Source: Longimicrobiaceae bacterium
GTDB lineage: Bacteria > Gemmatimonadota > Gemmatimonadetes > Longimicrobiales > Longimicrobiaceae
Length of the DNA stretch: 25,371 nucleotides
Reading direction: 5' to 3'
Assembly (NCBI GenBank): GCA_030146875.1
Contig: JASLAX010000090.1
Span: 1 to 25,371 of the forward strand
Below are positions 1 through 9,019 of this stretch, one piece after another. The notes below the pieces were generated by a model, which did no database searches, was not told where the DNA came from, and worked only from the letters and a program-made list of their open reading frames with translations. The position numbers and the translations under genes are program-made. The first letter of the stretch is position 1; every line of letters begins with the position of its first letter.

Positions 1-1615
1 CCGGCCGGCTCTCGGGACGGCTCTCCGCGCGGGGAGCCGGCTCGGGGGCGCGCTCCGGCTCCGTCGGGGCGGTGGCCTCGGCGGCGTCGGGGGCTGTGTC
101 GGCGTCGGCGGCGATCCCCACCACCTGGCCGGGGAGCACCATCGGCGGCGGGGCGTCGCCCCGGCCGCCGCGTCCGCCGCGGCGTCCGCGCCCGCGGCCC
201 CCGCGGGCGGCCTCGGCCTCGTCGGACTTCTCGTCCGCGATCCGCGGCTCCTGGAGCTGGATGGCCGGCAGCGGCAGCTTGTTGCCGCTGGCCGGGAGCG
301 CCACCTCGTAGCTCCCCTCGCCCAGGCGGCGCAGGTCGATGACCTCGGCGTCGTGCGCCTGGCGCAGGAAGCGCGAGAACTTGCTGAAGCCGATGTCCGT
401 CTCGTCGAAGCCCGGCGCCATCTCCAGCATGCGGCGCTTGACGTCGCCGTCGCGCACGGTGGCGCCGATGCGGCCGCCCACCATGGTGCGCACGGTGTGC
501 TGCAGCAGCGCGTAGGCCGTGGTCAGGTCGCGCACCTCCGCCGGCAGCGCGGCGGGCGCCGGGGCGGCCTCTGCGGCGGCGGTCGTGGGCTGAGCGGCCT
601 GCTCGGCGAACGGGGCCGGCTCCTCGAAGCCCGCCGGCTGCTGCTCGAACGGAGCGGCGTCGGACGGCTGGATGGGCTGCGGCTCGGCGTGCGCCGGAGC
701 GTCGGACTCGTGCCGCGGGCGGTCGGAGCGGCCGCGGTCGCGTCCGCGATCCCGCCGGCGGTGCCGGTCGCGGTCGCCCCGGTCACGGTCGCCGCGGTCG
801 CGCGAGCGCGGCACCTCGTCGAAGTCCTCCTCGGCGGCCGGCTCATCGCGGGCCACGATCTCGTGCTGCCCGTTCTCGGCGCGGCGCAGGCCGATCAGCC
901 CCTTGCCGGCGGCGTCGGAGACGAAGCGAGAGAACTTGCTGTAGCCCAGCGCCTTCTCGTCGAAGCCCGGGTCCAGCTCGATCATCACCTGCTTGAGCCG
1001 GTCGGTGCGCATGGAGTCGCGGCGCTTCGCCATCTCGCGCGCCGCCCTGGCCACCAGCAGCCACGGGTCCTCGGTGGCCGCCTCGCTCACGTTGGTGCGG
1101 GTGAGGCCGGAGAGGGCGTGGTACGAGTAGTACTCGTCGCAGTTCTGGATCAGCAGGTCGCTGGACGACTCGCGCATCCCCACGCCGATCACGTACTTGC
1201 CGTACTCCTTCAGCTTCACCACGCAGCTCGTGAAGTCCGAGTCGCCGGTGAGCAGGATGAAGGTGCCCAGCTCGGGGCGCATGAACGCCAGCTCGATGGC
1301 GTCCACCGCCATGCGCAGGTCGGTGGCGTTCTTCTTGGAGGTCCCGTAGGCGGGGGCCCAGATCAGGTCGACCGAGGCCTCGCTGAGCGGGACGATGTAG
1401 CTGGGGTAGCGGCGCCAGTCGGCGTAGGCGCGGCGCACGGCGATGGTGCCGCGGAAGACCTCGGAGTTGAGCAGCGTCTTGAGCTCCTTGCCCAGGTCGC
1501 TGCGGACCCCCATGGTCACGTTGTCGAAGTCGATCAGGAGCGCCGCGTTCGGCGCGTGGTGGGGCGCGGAGTGTCCCGGGTTGTAGTGGGGGCTCCGCGT
1601 GGGAAAGTTGTTCAT
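1..1615 (-). CDS. NYN-domain protein with two OST-HTH/LOTUS domains (3' end beyond window)
   Basis: The frame is open from an ATG at 1615 to the left edge, about 538 residues, so the C-terminus is missing. An N-terminal NYN (LabA/DUF88-like, PIN-fold) domain is seen from the acidic motif ALLIDFDN (residues 25-32, with D29 and D31) and LLTGDSDF (121-128). This family is expected to be a metal-dependent RNase. Two OST-HTH (LOTUS) modules follow, at about 183-252 and 363-440. Both carry a GFDE...G(Y/F)SKFSRF core, so they are recognisably repeats of each other. They are joined by an Arg/Asp-rich then Pro/Ala/Gln-rich linker, and the second is followed by an Arg/Gly-rich segment that probably binds RNA. 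The gene lies 117 bp downstream of the acyl-CoA ligase on the same strand and may be co-transcribed with it. Only a weak ribosome site (GAGAG) precedes the ATG. The RNA target is unknown; family assignment is firm. Confidence 0.88.
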   Translation of the reverse strand, partial: MNNFPTRSPHYNPGHSAPHHAPNAALLIDFDNVTMGVRSDLGKELKTLLNSEVFRGTIAVRRAYADWRRYPSYIVPLSEASVDLIWAPAYGTSKKNATDLRMAVDAIELAFMRPELGTFILLTGDSDFTSCVVKLKEYGKYVIGVGMRESSSDLLIQNCDEYYSYHALSGLTRTNVSEAATEDPWLLVARAAREMAKRRDSMRTDRLKQVMIELDPGFDEKALGYSKFSRFVSDAAGKGLIGLRRAENGQHEIVARDEPAAEEDFDEVPRSRDRGDRDRGDRDRHRRRDRGRDRGRSDRPRHESDAPAHAEPQPIQPSDAAPFEQQPAGFEEPAPFAEQAAQPTTAAAEAAPAPAALPAEVRDLTTAYALLQHTVRTMVGGRIGATVRDGDVKRRMLEMAPGFDETDIGFSKFSRFLRQAHDAEVIDLRRLGEGSYEVALPASGNKLPLPAIQLQEPRIADEKSDEAEAARGGRGRGRRGGRGGRGDAPPPMVLPGQVVGIAADADTAPDAAEATAPTEPERAPEPAPRAESRPESRP

Positions 1616-1732
1616 CTCTCGTCCGTTTCAGGAATTCTTGCGACGAGACCCCTCCGCCTCGCCCCGCGCGGCGTGCGCGGGGGACGGCGGGAGGGGCCTC
1701 TCACCCGGTCCGCACGGGGGGAGGGGCGAGTG

Positions 1733-3334
1733 TCACGGCCGCCGGCTCGACTCTTCCGCGCTGATCATGCGCGAGAGCTCGACGCGCCGCACCTTGCCGC
1801 TCCCCGTCATGGGGAAGCTGTCGAGAAAGCGGACCAGGTCAGGGACCTTGTAGTCCGCCAGGACCTCACGGCAGAAGTCTTTGATCTCCCCGCCCGTGAC
1901 GATCGCCCCCTCGACCGGGACGATGCAGGCGCACGCCACCTCTCCCAGGACCTCGTCCGGGAGCCCGACGATCGCCACGTCGAGCACGGCCGGGTGGGCG
2001 TGCAGCCGGTCCTCCACCTCGCGGGGGTACACGTTGAACCCCCCGCGGATGATCATCTCCTTGCGCCGTCCGAGGATGTGGAGATACCCCTCCTCGTCCA
2101 GCATCCCCAGGTCCCCGGTGAGGAAGAAGCCGTCCTCGTGGAAGACCTGCGCGGTCTCCCCCGGCTGGCGATAGTAGCCCTTCATCACGCCGGGGCTCCG
2201 CACCGCGACCTCGCCCACCGACTCCACCGGGAGCACGGAGTGGTCCACGTCCAGGATGCGGATCTCCACCTCGGGAAGGGGCCGGCCGACCGTCCCCGCC
2301 TGCTTGGCGGGGGGATCGTCCGGCCGCGTCACCGCCAGGGCGGTGCCGGTCTCGGTCAGGCCGTAGCCGATGCGGATCCCCGGGACCAGGTCCCGCTGCA
2401 CCCGCAGCACCAGGTCCTCGGGGACCGGCGCCCCGGCGATGATGCCGGTGCGCAGCGACGGCAGCCTGAGCTCCGCCTCGGCCCTGGCGCGCAGCGCCAC
2501 CACGAACGAGGTGGGAACGCCGTGGAACACGGTGACCCGCTCGCGCTCCACGATCTCCAGGCCCTCCAGGGGGTCCTGCCCCTCCTGCAGGACCAGCGCC
2601 GACCCGGCCGCCATGGTGCCCAGGATGCCCGGTCCCACGCTGAACGCGTTGAACAGGGTGTTCAGCCCGAAGACCACGTCCTCGGGCGTCATCCCGATCG
2701 CGTCGGCCGTGGCCGCCGCGGTGCCCAGCAGGTTCTCGTGCGTGAGCGCGACCCCCTTGGGCTTTCCCATCGTGCCCGAGGTGTAGAGGATCGCGAACAC
2801 CTCGCTCGAGGGGGTGCGGTCCCGCCGGGGGTAGTCGCGCCCCTCGCCGCTCGAGAGCAGGTCCTCGAACTGGTAGATCCGGTCGTCGTACCACAGGTCC
2901 TCCTCGCCCACCGACACTACGTACTGCAGGTCGGGGAGCGAGGTCAGGAACCCCTCGAACCGCGCCAGGTAGTCGATCCCGTCGTGGTTCTCGGCGGTGA
3001 CCACCAGCGCGGTCTCGGAGTGCCGGAGCATATACTGCAGCTCCGGCGTGGTGTAGCGCGGGTTCAGGGGGACGATCACGGCGCCCAGCTTGGCCGCCGC
3101 GAACATCGTCACCACGAACTCCGGCCAGTTCGGGAGGGTGAGGGCGATCCGGTCTCCCGCCTCGATTCCCAGCTCGTGAAGGGCCGCCGCAAGCGCGGTC
3201 GACCGTGCGTCGAGCTGCGCGTAGGTGATCCGACGGTCCCCGTACACCACGAACGGTCGGTTCGGGATCTCGGTGACGCGCAGCGCAAGGCCTTCCGCAA
3301 CGGTGAGCCCACGGAAGCGGTCGCGTAGCGCCAT
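1733..3334 (-). CDS. AMP-dependent acyl-CoA ligase (class I adenylate-forming enzyme)
   Basis: The 533-residue product would activate a carboxylic acid, probably a fatty acid, to the acyl-AMP and then the CoA thioester. Core motifs of the family are all present: the P-loop YTSGTMGKPKG at 184-194, GYGLTETG at 323-330, TGDLG at 406-410, the hinge GRRKEMIIRGGFNVYPREVE at 422-441, and the C-terminal catalytic lysine K514 in GSGKVRR. The length is normal for a long- or medium-chain acyl-CoA synthetase. The ATG at 3334 is chosen because GGAGG lies 4 bases upstream; the frame continues further up without ribosome-site support. There is no signal peptide, so it is cytoplasmic. It is transcribed divergently from pcrA and has a good promoter of its own. 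The exact acyl substrate cannot be read from the sequence, and an aryl-CoA or other acid ligase is possible. Confidence 0.93.
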   Translation of the reverse strand: MALRDRFRGLTVAEGLALRVTEIPNRPFVVYGDRRITYAQLDARSTALAAALHELGIEAGDRIALTLPNWPEFVVTMFAAAKLGAVIVPLNPRYTTPELQYMLRHSETALVVTAENHDGIDYLARFEGFLTSLPDLQYVVSVGEEDLWYDDRIYQFEDLLSSGEGRDYPRRDRTPSSEVFAILYTSGTMGKPKGVALTHENLLGTAAATADAIGMTPEDVVFGLNTLFNAFSVGPGILGTMAAGSALVLQEGQDPLEGLEIVERERVTVFHGVPTSFVVALRARAEAELRLPSLRTGIIAGAPVPEDLVLRVQRDLVPGIRIGYGLTETGTALAVTRPDDPPAKQAGTVGRPLPEVEIRILDVDHSVLPVESVGEVAVRSPGVMKGYYRQPGETAQVFHEDGFFLTGDLGMLDEEGYLHILGRRKEMIIRGGFNVYPREVEDRLHAHPAVLDVAIVGLPDEVLGEVACACIVPVEGAIVTGGEIKDFCREVLADYKVPDLVRFLDSFPMTGSGKVRRVELSRMISAEESSRRP

Positions 3335-3374
3335 GTATCCTCCGTCCAGAGTACGCAAGGAGACGAGCGGGTGT

Positions 3375-3403
3375 AACATAGCGGACGCCCGGAATGCCGT
3401 CAA
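3375..3403 (-). promoter_or_regulatory. Sigma-70-type promoter of the acyl-CoA ligase gene
   Basis: A -35 box TTGACG (3403-3398) and a -10 box TATGTT (3380-3375) are separated by exactly 17 bp. The predicted start lies near 3368, giving a leader of about 33 nt before the GGAGG ribosome site and the ATG at 3334. The -35 box lies back to back with that of the pcrA promoter. Confidence 0.65.
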
Positions 3404-3406
3404 ACT

Positions 3407-3435
3407 TTGACACCCCCCCGGATTCCGGGTAACTT
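3407..3435 (+). promoter_or_regulatory. Sigma-70-type promoter of the UvrD/PcrA helicase gene
   Basis: A perfect -35 box TTGACA (3407-3412) is followed after 17 bp by TAACTT (3430-3435). Transcription would start near 3442, about 40 nt ahead of the TTG start at 3483. The two divergent -35 boxes together form the palindrome TCAAACTTTGA (3400-3410), which could also be an operator. Confidence 0.55.
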
Positions 3436-3482
3436 CCGGCCTCTCCCGGAGCCCCCCAACGCACCCCGCGGCACCCGAGATC

Positions 3483-5729
<2,247 letters not shown>

Positions 5730-5864
5730 GGGAAGAGGCGGAGCGGTCAGAGGCCGTCGAAGGGGGGCCTCACCCGCCCGGATGACCGCAAGCCCTCACG
5801 GAGCCCTCACCCGGCGGGCTCTGTCGACGGAGGGGATTTCCTCCGCTTCGGTGAGAGCCCGCCA

Positions 5865-5888
5865 CCCTCTCCCACGAGTGGGAGAGGG
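5865..5888. repeat. Perfect 11-bp palindromic repeat with 2-nt loop
   Basis: CCCTCTCCCAC is followed by GA and then its exact reverse complement. It sits in a cluster of CCTCACCC motifs. Related CCTCACCC-rich scraps occur in other gene junctions of this window (around 1690-1730, 19240-19255 and 23077-23090), which suggests a dispersed intergenic repeat family. It is not a good intrinsic terminator because there is no T-run. Confidence 0.6.
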
Positions 5889-6003
5889 AACCGGGATGGT
5901 CTCGACGTCGGCCGGAGTCGGCCGGAGCGGCGATGATCCGCATCTCCAGGTCGGTCAGGATGGTGGCGCGGAGCGGGGGCGAGTCCGGGAGGGACGAATT
6001 GCG

Positions 6004-6040
6004 CGAGGCCGTCCGAGACGCTTCGTCCCGGACGGCCTCG
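6004..6040. terminator. Strong hairpin, possible terminator for pcrA/aroB
   Basis: The arms CGAGGCCGTCC (6004-6014) and GGACGGCCTCG (6030-6040) are perfect 11-bp complements. An inner GACG/CGTC stem with a 3-nt loop extends the structure. It lies in the convergent intergenic space. No U-tract follows on either strand, so a terminator role is inferred from position and stem strength only. Confidence 0.4.
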
Positions 6041-6063
6041 ACGCCGCGGAGCCCCGACGAGAC

Positions 6064-6101
6064 CGAGGCCGCCCCCGCCGCACCGGCGGGGGGCGGCCTC
6101 G
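6064..6101. terminator. Very strong 17-bp hairpin next to the aroB 3' end
   Basis: The left arm (6064-6080) and right arm (6084-6101) pair over 17 bp, with one bulged G and a 3-nt loop CAC. It starts 25 bp past the aroB stop codon in aroB's direction. Its outer CGAGGCCG/CGGCCTCG arms are shared with the hairpin at 6004-6040. A U-tract is lacking, so it may block or stabilise 3' ends rather than act as a classical intrinsic terminator. Confidence 0.45.
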
Positions 6102-6125
6102 CTCACGTGGTGGACGCGCGTGAGG

Positions 6126-7262
6126 TCAGCCCTGGAGGCGCCGGGAGAGGACCTCCATCGCCACCTCGTCGGCGACGGGGTAGCCGTAGCGGCCGTCGCG
6201 GCCGTGGCCGGCGCTGCCGCACGTCTCCACCAGCGCGTACTCCACGCGCCCCTCGCGCGCCTTCTTGTCGGAGTGCGTCCAGGCCACCACCTCCTCGCCC
6301 GGCATCTCGAACGGCACCGAGGTGGGCAGGCCCAGGCGGCCCAGCACGCGCCTCAGGCGGGCGGCGGTCCCGGGGGCGGTGACGCCCATCCGCTCGCCGA
6401 TGCGGGCCTCCTCCACCATCCCGATGGCCACCGCCTCGCCGTGCAGCAGCGCGAACCCCGAGAGCGACTCGACCGCGTGGCCGATGGTGTGGCCGAAGTT
6501 CAGCTTCTTGCGCGGCCCCGCCTCCTTCTCGTCGGACGAGACGATCTCGGCCTTGATCTCCACCGAGCGCACGATCAGCCGCGACAGCGCCTCGGGGTCG
6601 TCGGCTAGCAGCTCGCCGGCCGCGGACTCGATCCAGTCCAGGTACTCCTCGTCGGCGATGGCGCCGTGCTTCACGGCCTCGGCCAGACCGGCGCGGAGGT
6701 GCGCGTCGGGCAGGCTCTGCAGCAGGTCGGGGTCGATGATCACGCAGCGCGGCTGGTGGAAGGCGCCCACCAGGTTCTTCCCGGCGGGCACGTCCACCCC
6801 CGTCTTTCCCCCCACGGACGAGTCGATCATCGCAAGCAGCGTGGTGGGCACCTGCACCAGCGGCAGCCCGCGCATGTAGGTGGCCGCCACGAAGCCGCCC
6901 AGGTCGCCCGGCACCCCGCCGCCGAAGGCGATCAGCGCGGTGTCGCGCCCTATGCCGGCCTCGAGCATGGCGTCGGAGACGACCGACCAGGTCTCGCGCG
7001 TCTTGCGCGCCTCGCCGTTCTGGAAGGCGAACACGTCCGCCCGCATGCCGGCGGAGTGGAGCATTCGCGACAGCTTGATCGCGTAGAGCTCGGCCACGCG
7101 GTCGTCGGTGATCACGGCGTAGCGGTGCGCCGGGCAGAAGCGGGAGAGGATGCTCGCCAGGGACGCGAACATGCCGCTCCCCACCAGGATCTCGTATCCG
7201 GCGGACGCGGCCTCGGGCAGCGTCACGGCGATGCGGTGGGGGCTCGTCGTGGTCGTGGTCAT
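6126..7262 (-). CDS. aroB: 3-dehydroquinate synthase
   Basis: This enzyme makes 3-dehydroquinate from DAHP, the second step of the shikimate pathway, in the cytoplasm and with NAD and a divalent metal. The 378-residue product has the NAD-binding GGGVPGDLGGFVAATYMRG (114-132) and PTTLLAMIDSSVGGKTGVD (139-157). It also has KNLVGAFHQP (162-171) and the three expected metal ligands: E195 in LAEAVKHG, H258 in FGHTIGH and H274 in LHGEA. The length is normal. The ATG overlaps the stop of the upstream carboxylate-amine ligase as ATGA, and GGAGGAG lies 8 bases upstream, so translation is probably coupled. It is the last gene of the run that begins with tyrS. Confidence 0.96.
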   Translation of the reverse strand: MTTTTTSPHRIAVTLPEAASAGYEILVGSGMFASLASILSRFCPAHRYAVITDDRVAELYAIKLSRMLHSAGMRADVFAFQNGEARKTRETWSVVSDAMLEAGIGRDTALIAFGGGVPGDLGGFVAATYMRGLPLVQVPTTLLAMIDSSVGGKTGVDVPAGKNLVGAFHQPRCVIIDPDLLQSLPDAHLRAGLAEAVKHGAIADEEYLDWIESAAGELLADDPEALSRLIVRSVEIKAEIVSSDEKEAGPRKKLNFGHTIGHAVESLSGFALLHGEAVAIGMVEEARIGERMGVTAPGTAARLRRVLGRLGLPTSVPFEMPGEEVVAWTHSDKKAREGRVEYALVETCGSAGHGRDGRYGYPVADEVAMEVLSRRLQG

Positions 7263-8413
7263 GCGGTCGTCTCCTCCACCCGAAGTTCGGTTCGTCGGTC
7301 CATGCCCGCTCCACGGACCGTCTCGTCCGCGATCCAGGGGACCAGCCCCCGCAGGTCCCCGTCCAGCTCCCGTGCCCGCGCCCGGGTGCGGGCCGCGGCG
7401 CCGCCCCGCTCCAGCGCGTCCGGGATCGCCGCCAGCGCGTCCTCGTCCCCGAGGGCGCGGGAGAGCGGCGCCAGGACCTCCACCAGCCGCGCGACGGCCT
7501 CCCGCACGGGAACGACGCGCGGCCCCGCCGCGTCCAGGTCCACCACCTCGGCTTCGGGGCCGTACCGCGCCACCCGCCAGACGCTCTCCCCCAGCAGCGT
7601 CTGCACCAGCGGCGCGGGCAGGTCGGGCTCGCGCAGCACGCCCTCCACCACGCCCGCCACGATGGCGCGGGCCAGCGCCGCGGCCGCGATGGCGTCCTCC
7701 AGCCGCGGCGTCACGTCCATTCCCCGGAACTCCACCGTCGGGTAGCGGTGGTGCGGGCGCAGGTCCCAGTAGATGCGGCCTGGCGCGTCGATGCTCGCCG
7801 TGCCGGTCAGCCACTCCACCACCCGCCCCATCTCCGCCTCGTCGGCCAGCCGCGGCGGCGGGCCGGTGCGCGGCCACCTTCGCCACAGGATCGTCCGGAA
7901 CGACGCGTACCCGGTGTCGTGTCCCAGGTAGAACGGCGACGAGGCCGTGAGCGCCAGCAGCAGCGGCGCGTGCAGCCGCGCCACGTTCATCACCTGCGCG
8001 CGGTCCACCCCCGCCGGCACGCCCACGTGCACGTGCATCCCGAAGATGGTCTGCGTCTCCGCCAGCTCGCGGTACTCCTCCCGGATGCGCCGGTACACGT
8101 CGCCGGCGCTGAACTCGTGCCCCCCCGGCGCCGCGAAGGGGTGCGTGCCCGAGGCCGCGATCCGCAGCCCCTCGGCCTCGGCCGCCACCGACGCCTGGAA
8201 GCGCAGGCGCGCCAGGTCGTCGCGCACGCAGCTCGTGCCGCGGCAGACGCGGGTCTCCACCTCCACGGTGTGCTCCTGCATCTCCGGCTTGATCTCGTCC
8301 GCCCAGTCGGCGGCGATCACGTAGCGCGCGCGGCTCCGGAGCTCCCCGGTGACGGGGTCGACGAGCTGGTACTCCTCCTCCACGCCTACGGTGAAGTCGT
8401 CCGGCGACGGCAT
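7259..8413 (-). CDS. Carboxylate-amine ligase, glutamate-cysteine ligase 2 (YbdK) family
   Basis: The 384-residue product belongs to the GCS2/YbdK family of ATP-dependent carboxylate-amine ligases. N-terminal FTVGVEEEYQLVDP (7-20) carries the metal-binding acidic cluster, MHVHVGVP (126-133) is the second hallmark, and RPHHRYPTVEFRGMD matches the third conserved block. Family members show weak gamma-glutamylcysteine synthetase activity, and the physiological substrate is often unknown, so I do not call it gshA. The ATG at 8413 gives the expected N-terminus; the ribosome site (CCAGG) is poor. It starts 91 bp after the folK stop and shares an ATGA overlap with aroB. It is predicted cytoplasmic. 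Confidence 0.88.
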   Translation of the reverse strand: MPSPDDFTVGVEEEYQLVDPVTGELRSRARYVIAADWADEIKPEMQEHTVEVETRVCRGTSCVRDDLARLRFQASVAAEAEGLRIAASGTHPFAAPGGHEFSAGDVYRRIREEYRELAETQTIFGMHVHVGVPAGVDRAQVMNVARLHAPLLLALTASSPFYLGHDTGYASFRTILWRRWPRTGPPPRLADEAEMGRVVEWLTGTASIDAPGRIYWDLRPHHRYPTVEFRGMDVTPRLEDAIAAAALARAIVAGVVEGVLREPDLPAPLVQTLLGESVWRVARYGPEAEVVDLDAAGPRVVPVREAVARLVEVLAPLSRALGDEDALAAIPDALERGGAAARTRARARELDGDLRGLVPWIADETVRGAGMDRRTELRVEETTA

Positions 8414-8504
8414 CCTGGACCCGGGCTTCGGCGGCGGATGGAGCCCGGCCCCGCGGCGTGCGCGGCGGAGCGGAGCGGCGGCGAGCGGCCGGGGCGGCCC
8501 GCGC

Positions 8505-9002
8505 TCAGCGCTCCGGGGGGAAGGGTCCCACCCGGTCCGCGCGCTCCAGCCCCTGGGCCGAGTCAAGCAACTCCCGAGCCGTACGCCCCAGGACGGGGTG
8601 CACCCAGTCGGGCGCGACCTCCACCAGGGGCCGCAGCACGAAGGCGCGCGAGGGGATGCCGGGGTGCGGAACCGCCAGGTCCGGCTCGTCGACCACCGCG
8701 TCGCCCAGGGCGAGCAGGTCCACGTCCAGCCGGCGGGGGGCGTTGGGGAAGGTGCGCACGCGGCCCGCCTTCGCCTCCAGCGCCTGCCCCAGCCCCAGCA
8801 GCTCGCGGGCGGAGAGGCTGGTGCGGCCCAGCAGCACCACGTTCAGGAAGTCGGGCTGCCCGTCGTAGCCCACCGGGGCGGTGCGCCAGAGGGAGGAGAC
8901 CGCCTCCACCCGCACGCCGCCCTCGCGCAGCCCCCGCACCGCGCGGGCGAGCTGCGCCGGCATGTCACCCAGGTTGGCGCCCAGGCCGATCAGGACGGGC
9001 AC
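8505..9002 (-). CDS. folK: HPPK, 6-hydroxymethyl-7,8-dihydropterin pyrophosphokinase
   Basis: FolK transfers pyrophosphate from ATP to 6-hydroxymethyl-dihydropterin in folate synthesis. The 165-residue product has IGLGANLGD (5-13), the pterin-binding TAPVGYDGQPDFLN (41-54), the metal-binding RRLDVDLL (90-97, with D93 and D95) and VPHPGIPSRAFVLRPL (111-126). The GTG at 9002 is the only start that keeps the GANLGD motif without running back into tyrS; GGAGGGG lies directly before it at tight spacing. It begins 17 bp after the tyrS stop, so the two are co-transcribed. No folB or folP is present in the window. Confidence 0.93.
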   Translation of the reverse strand: MPVLIGLGANLGDMPAQLARAVRGLREGGVRVEAVSSLWRTAPVGYDGQPDFLNVVLLGRTSLSARELLGLGQALEAKAGRVRTFPNAPRRLDVDLLALGDAVVDEPDLAVPHPGIPSRAFVLRPLVEVAPDWVHPVLGRTARELLDSAQGLERADRVGPFPPER

Positions 9003-9019
9003 CCCCTCCGCCGCGGCGC

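Larger units (their letters stand above)
5730..6125. other. Gene-free region between convergent pcrA and aroB
   Basis: This 396-bp stretch separates two convergent genes. Short frames exist on both strands, but their translations are low-complexity Arg/Pro/Gly strings and no ribosome site supports them. It contains several CCTCACCC motifs, a small hairpin (5801-5821), the palindromic repeat at 5865-5888 and two large hairpins at 6004-6040 and 6064-6101. Confidence 0.7.

Noticed and set aside
353..3328. Very long plus-strand open frame opposite the NYN and acyl-CoA ligase genes
   Set aside because: It is antisense to two genes with clear family motifs. Its translation is His/Arg/Val-rich with no recognisable domain, a normal by-product of high GC content.
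5807..6106. Possible 99-residue minus-strand gene after aroB
   Set aside because: The translation runs through the palindromic repeat and both hairpins, is Pro/Arg/Gly-rich, and has no ribosome site.
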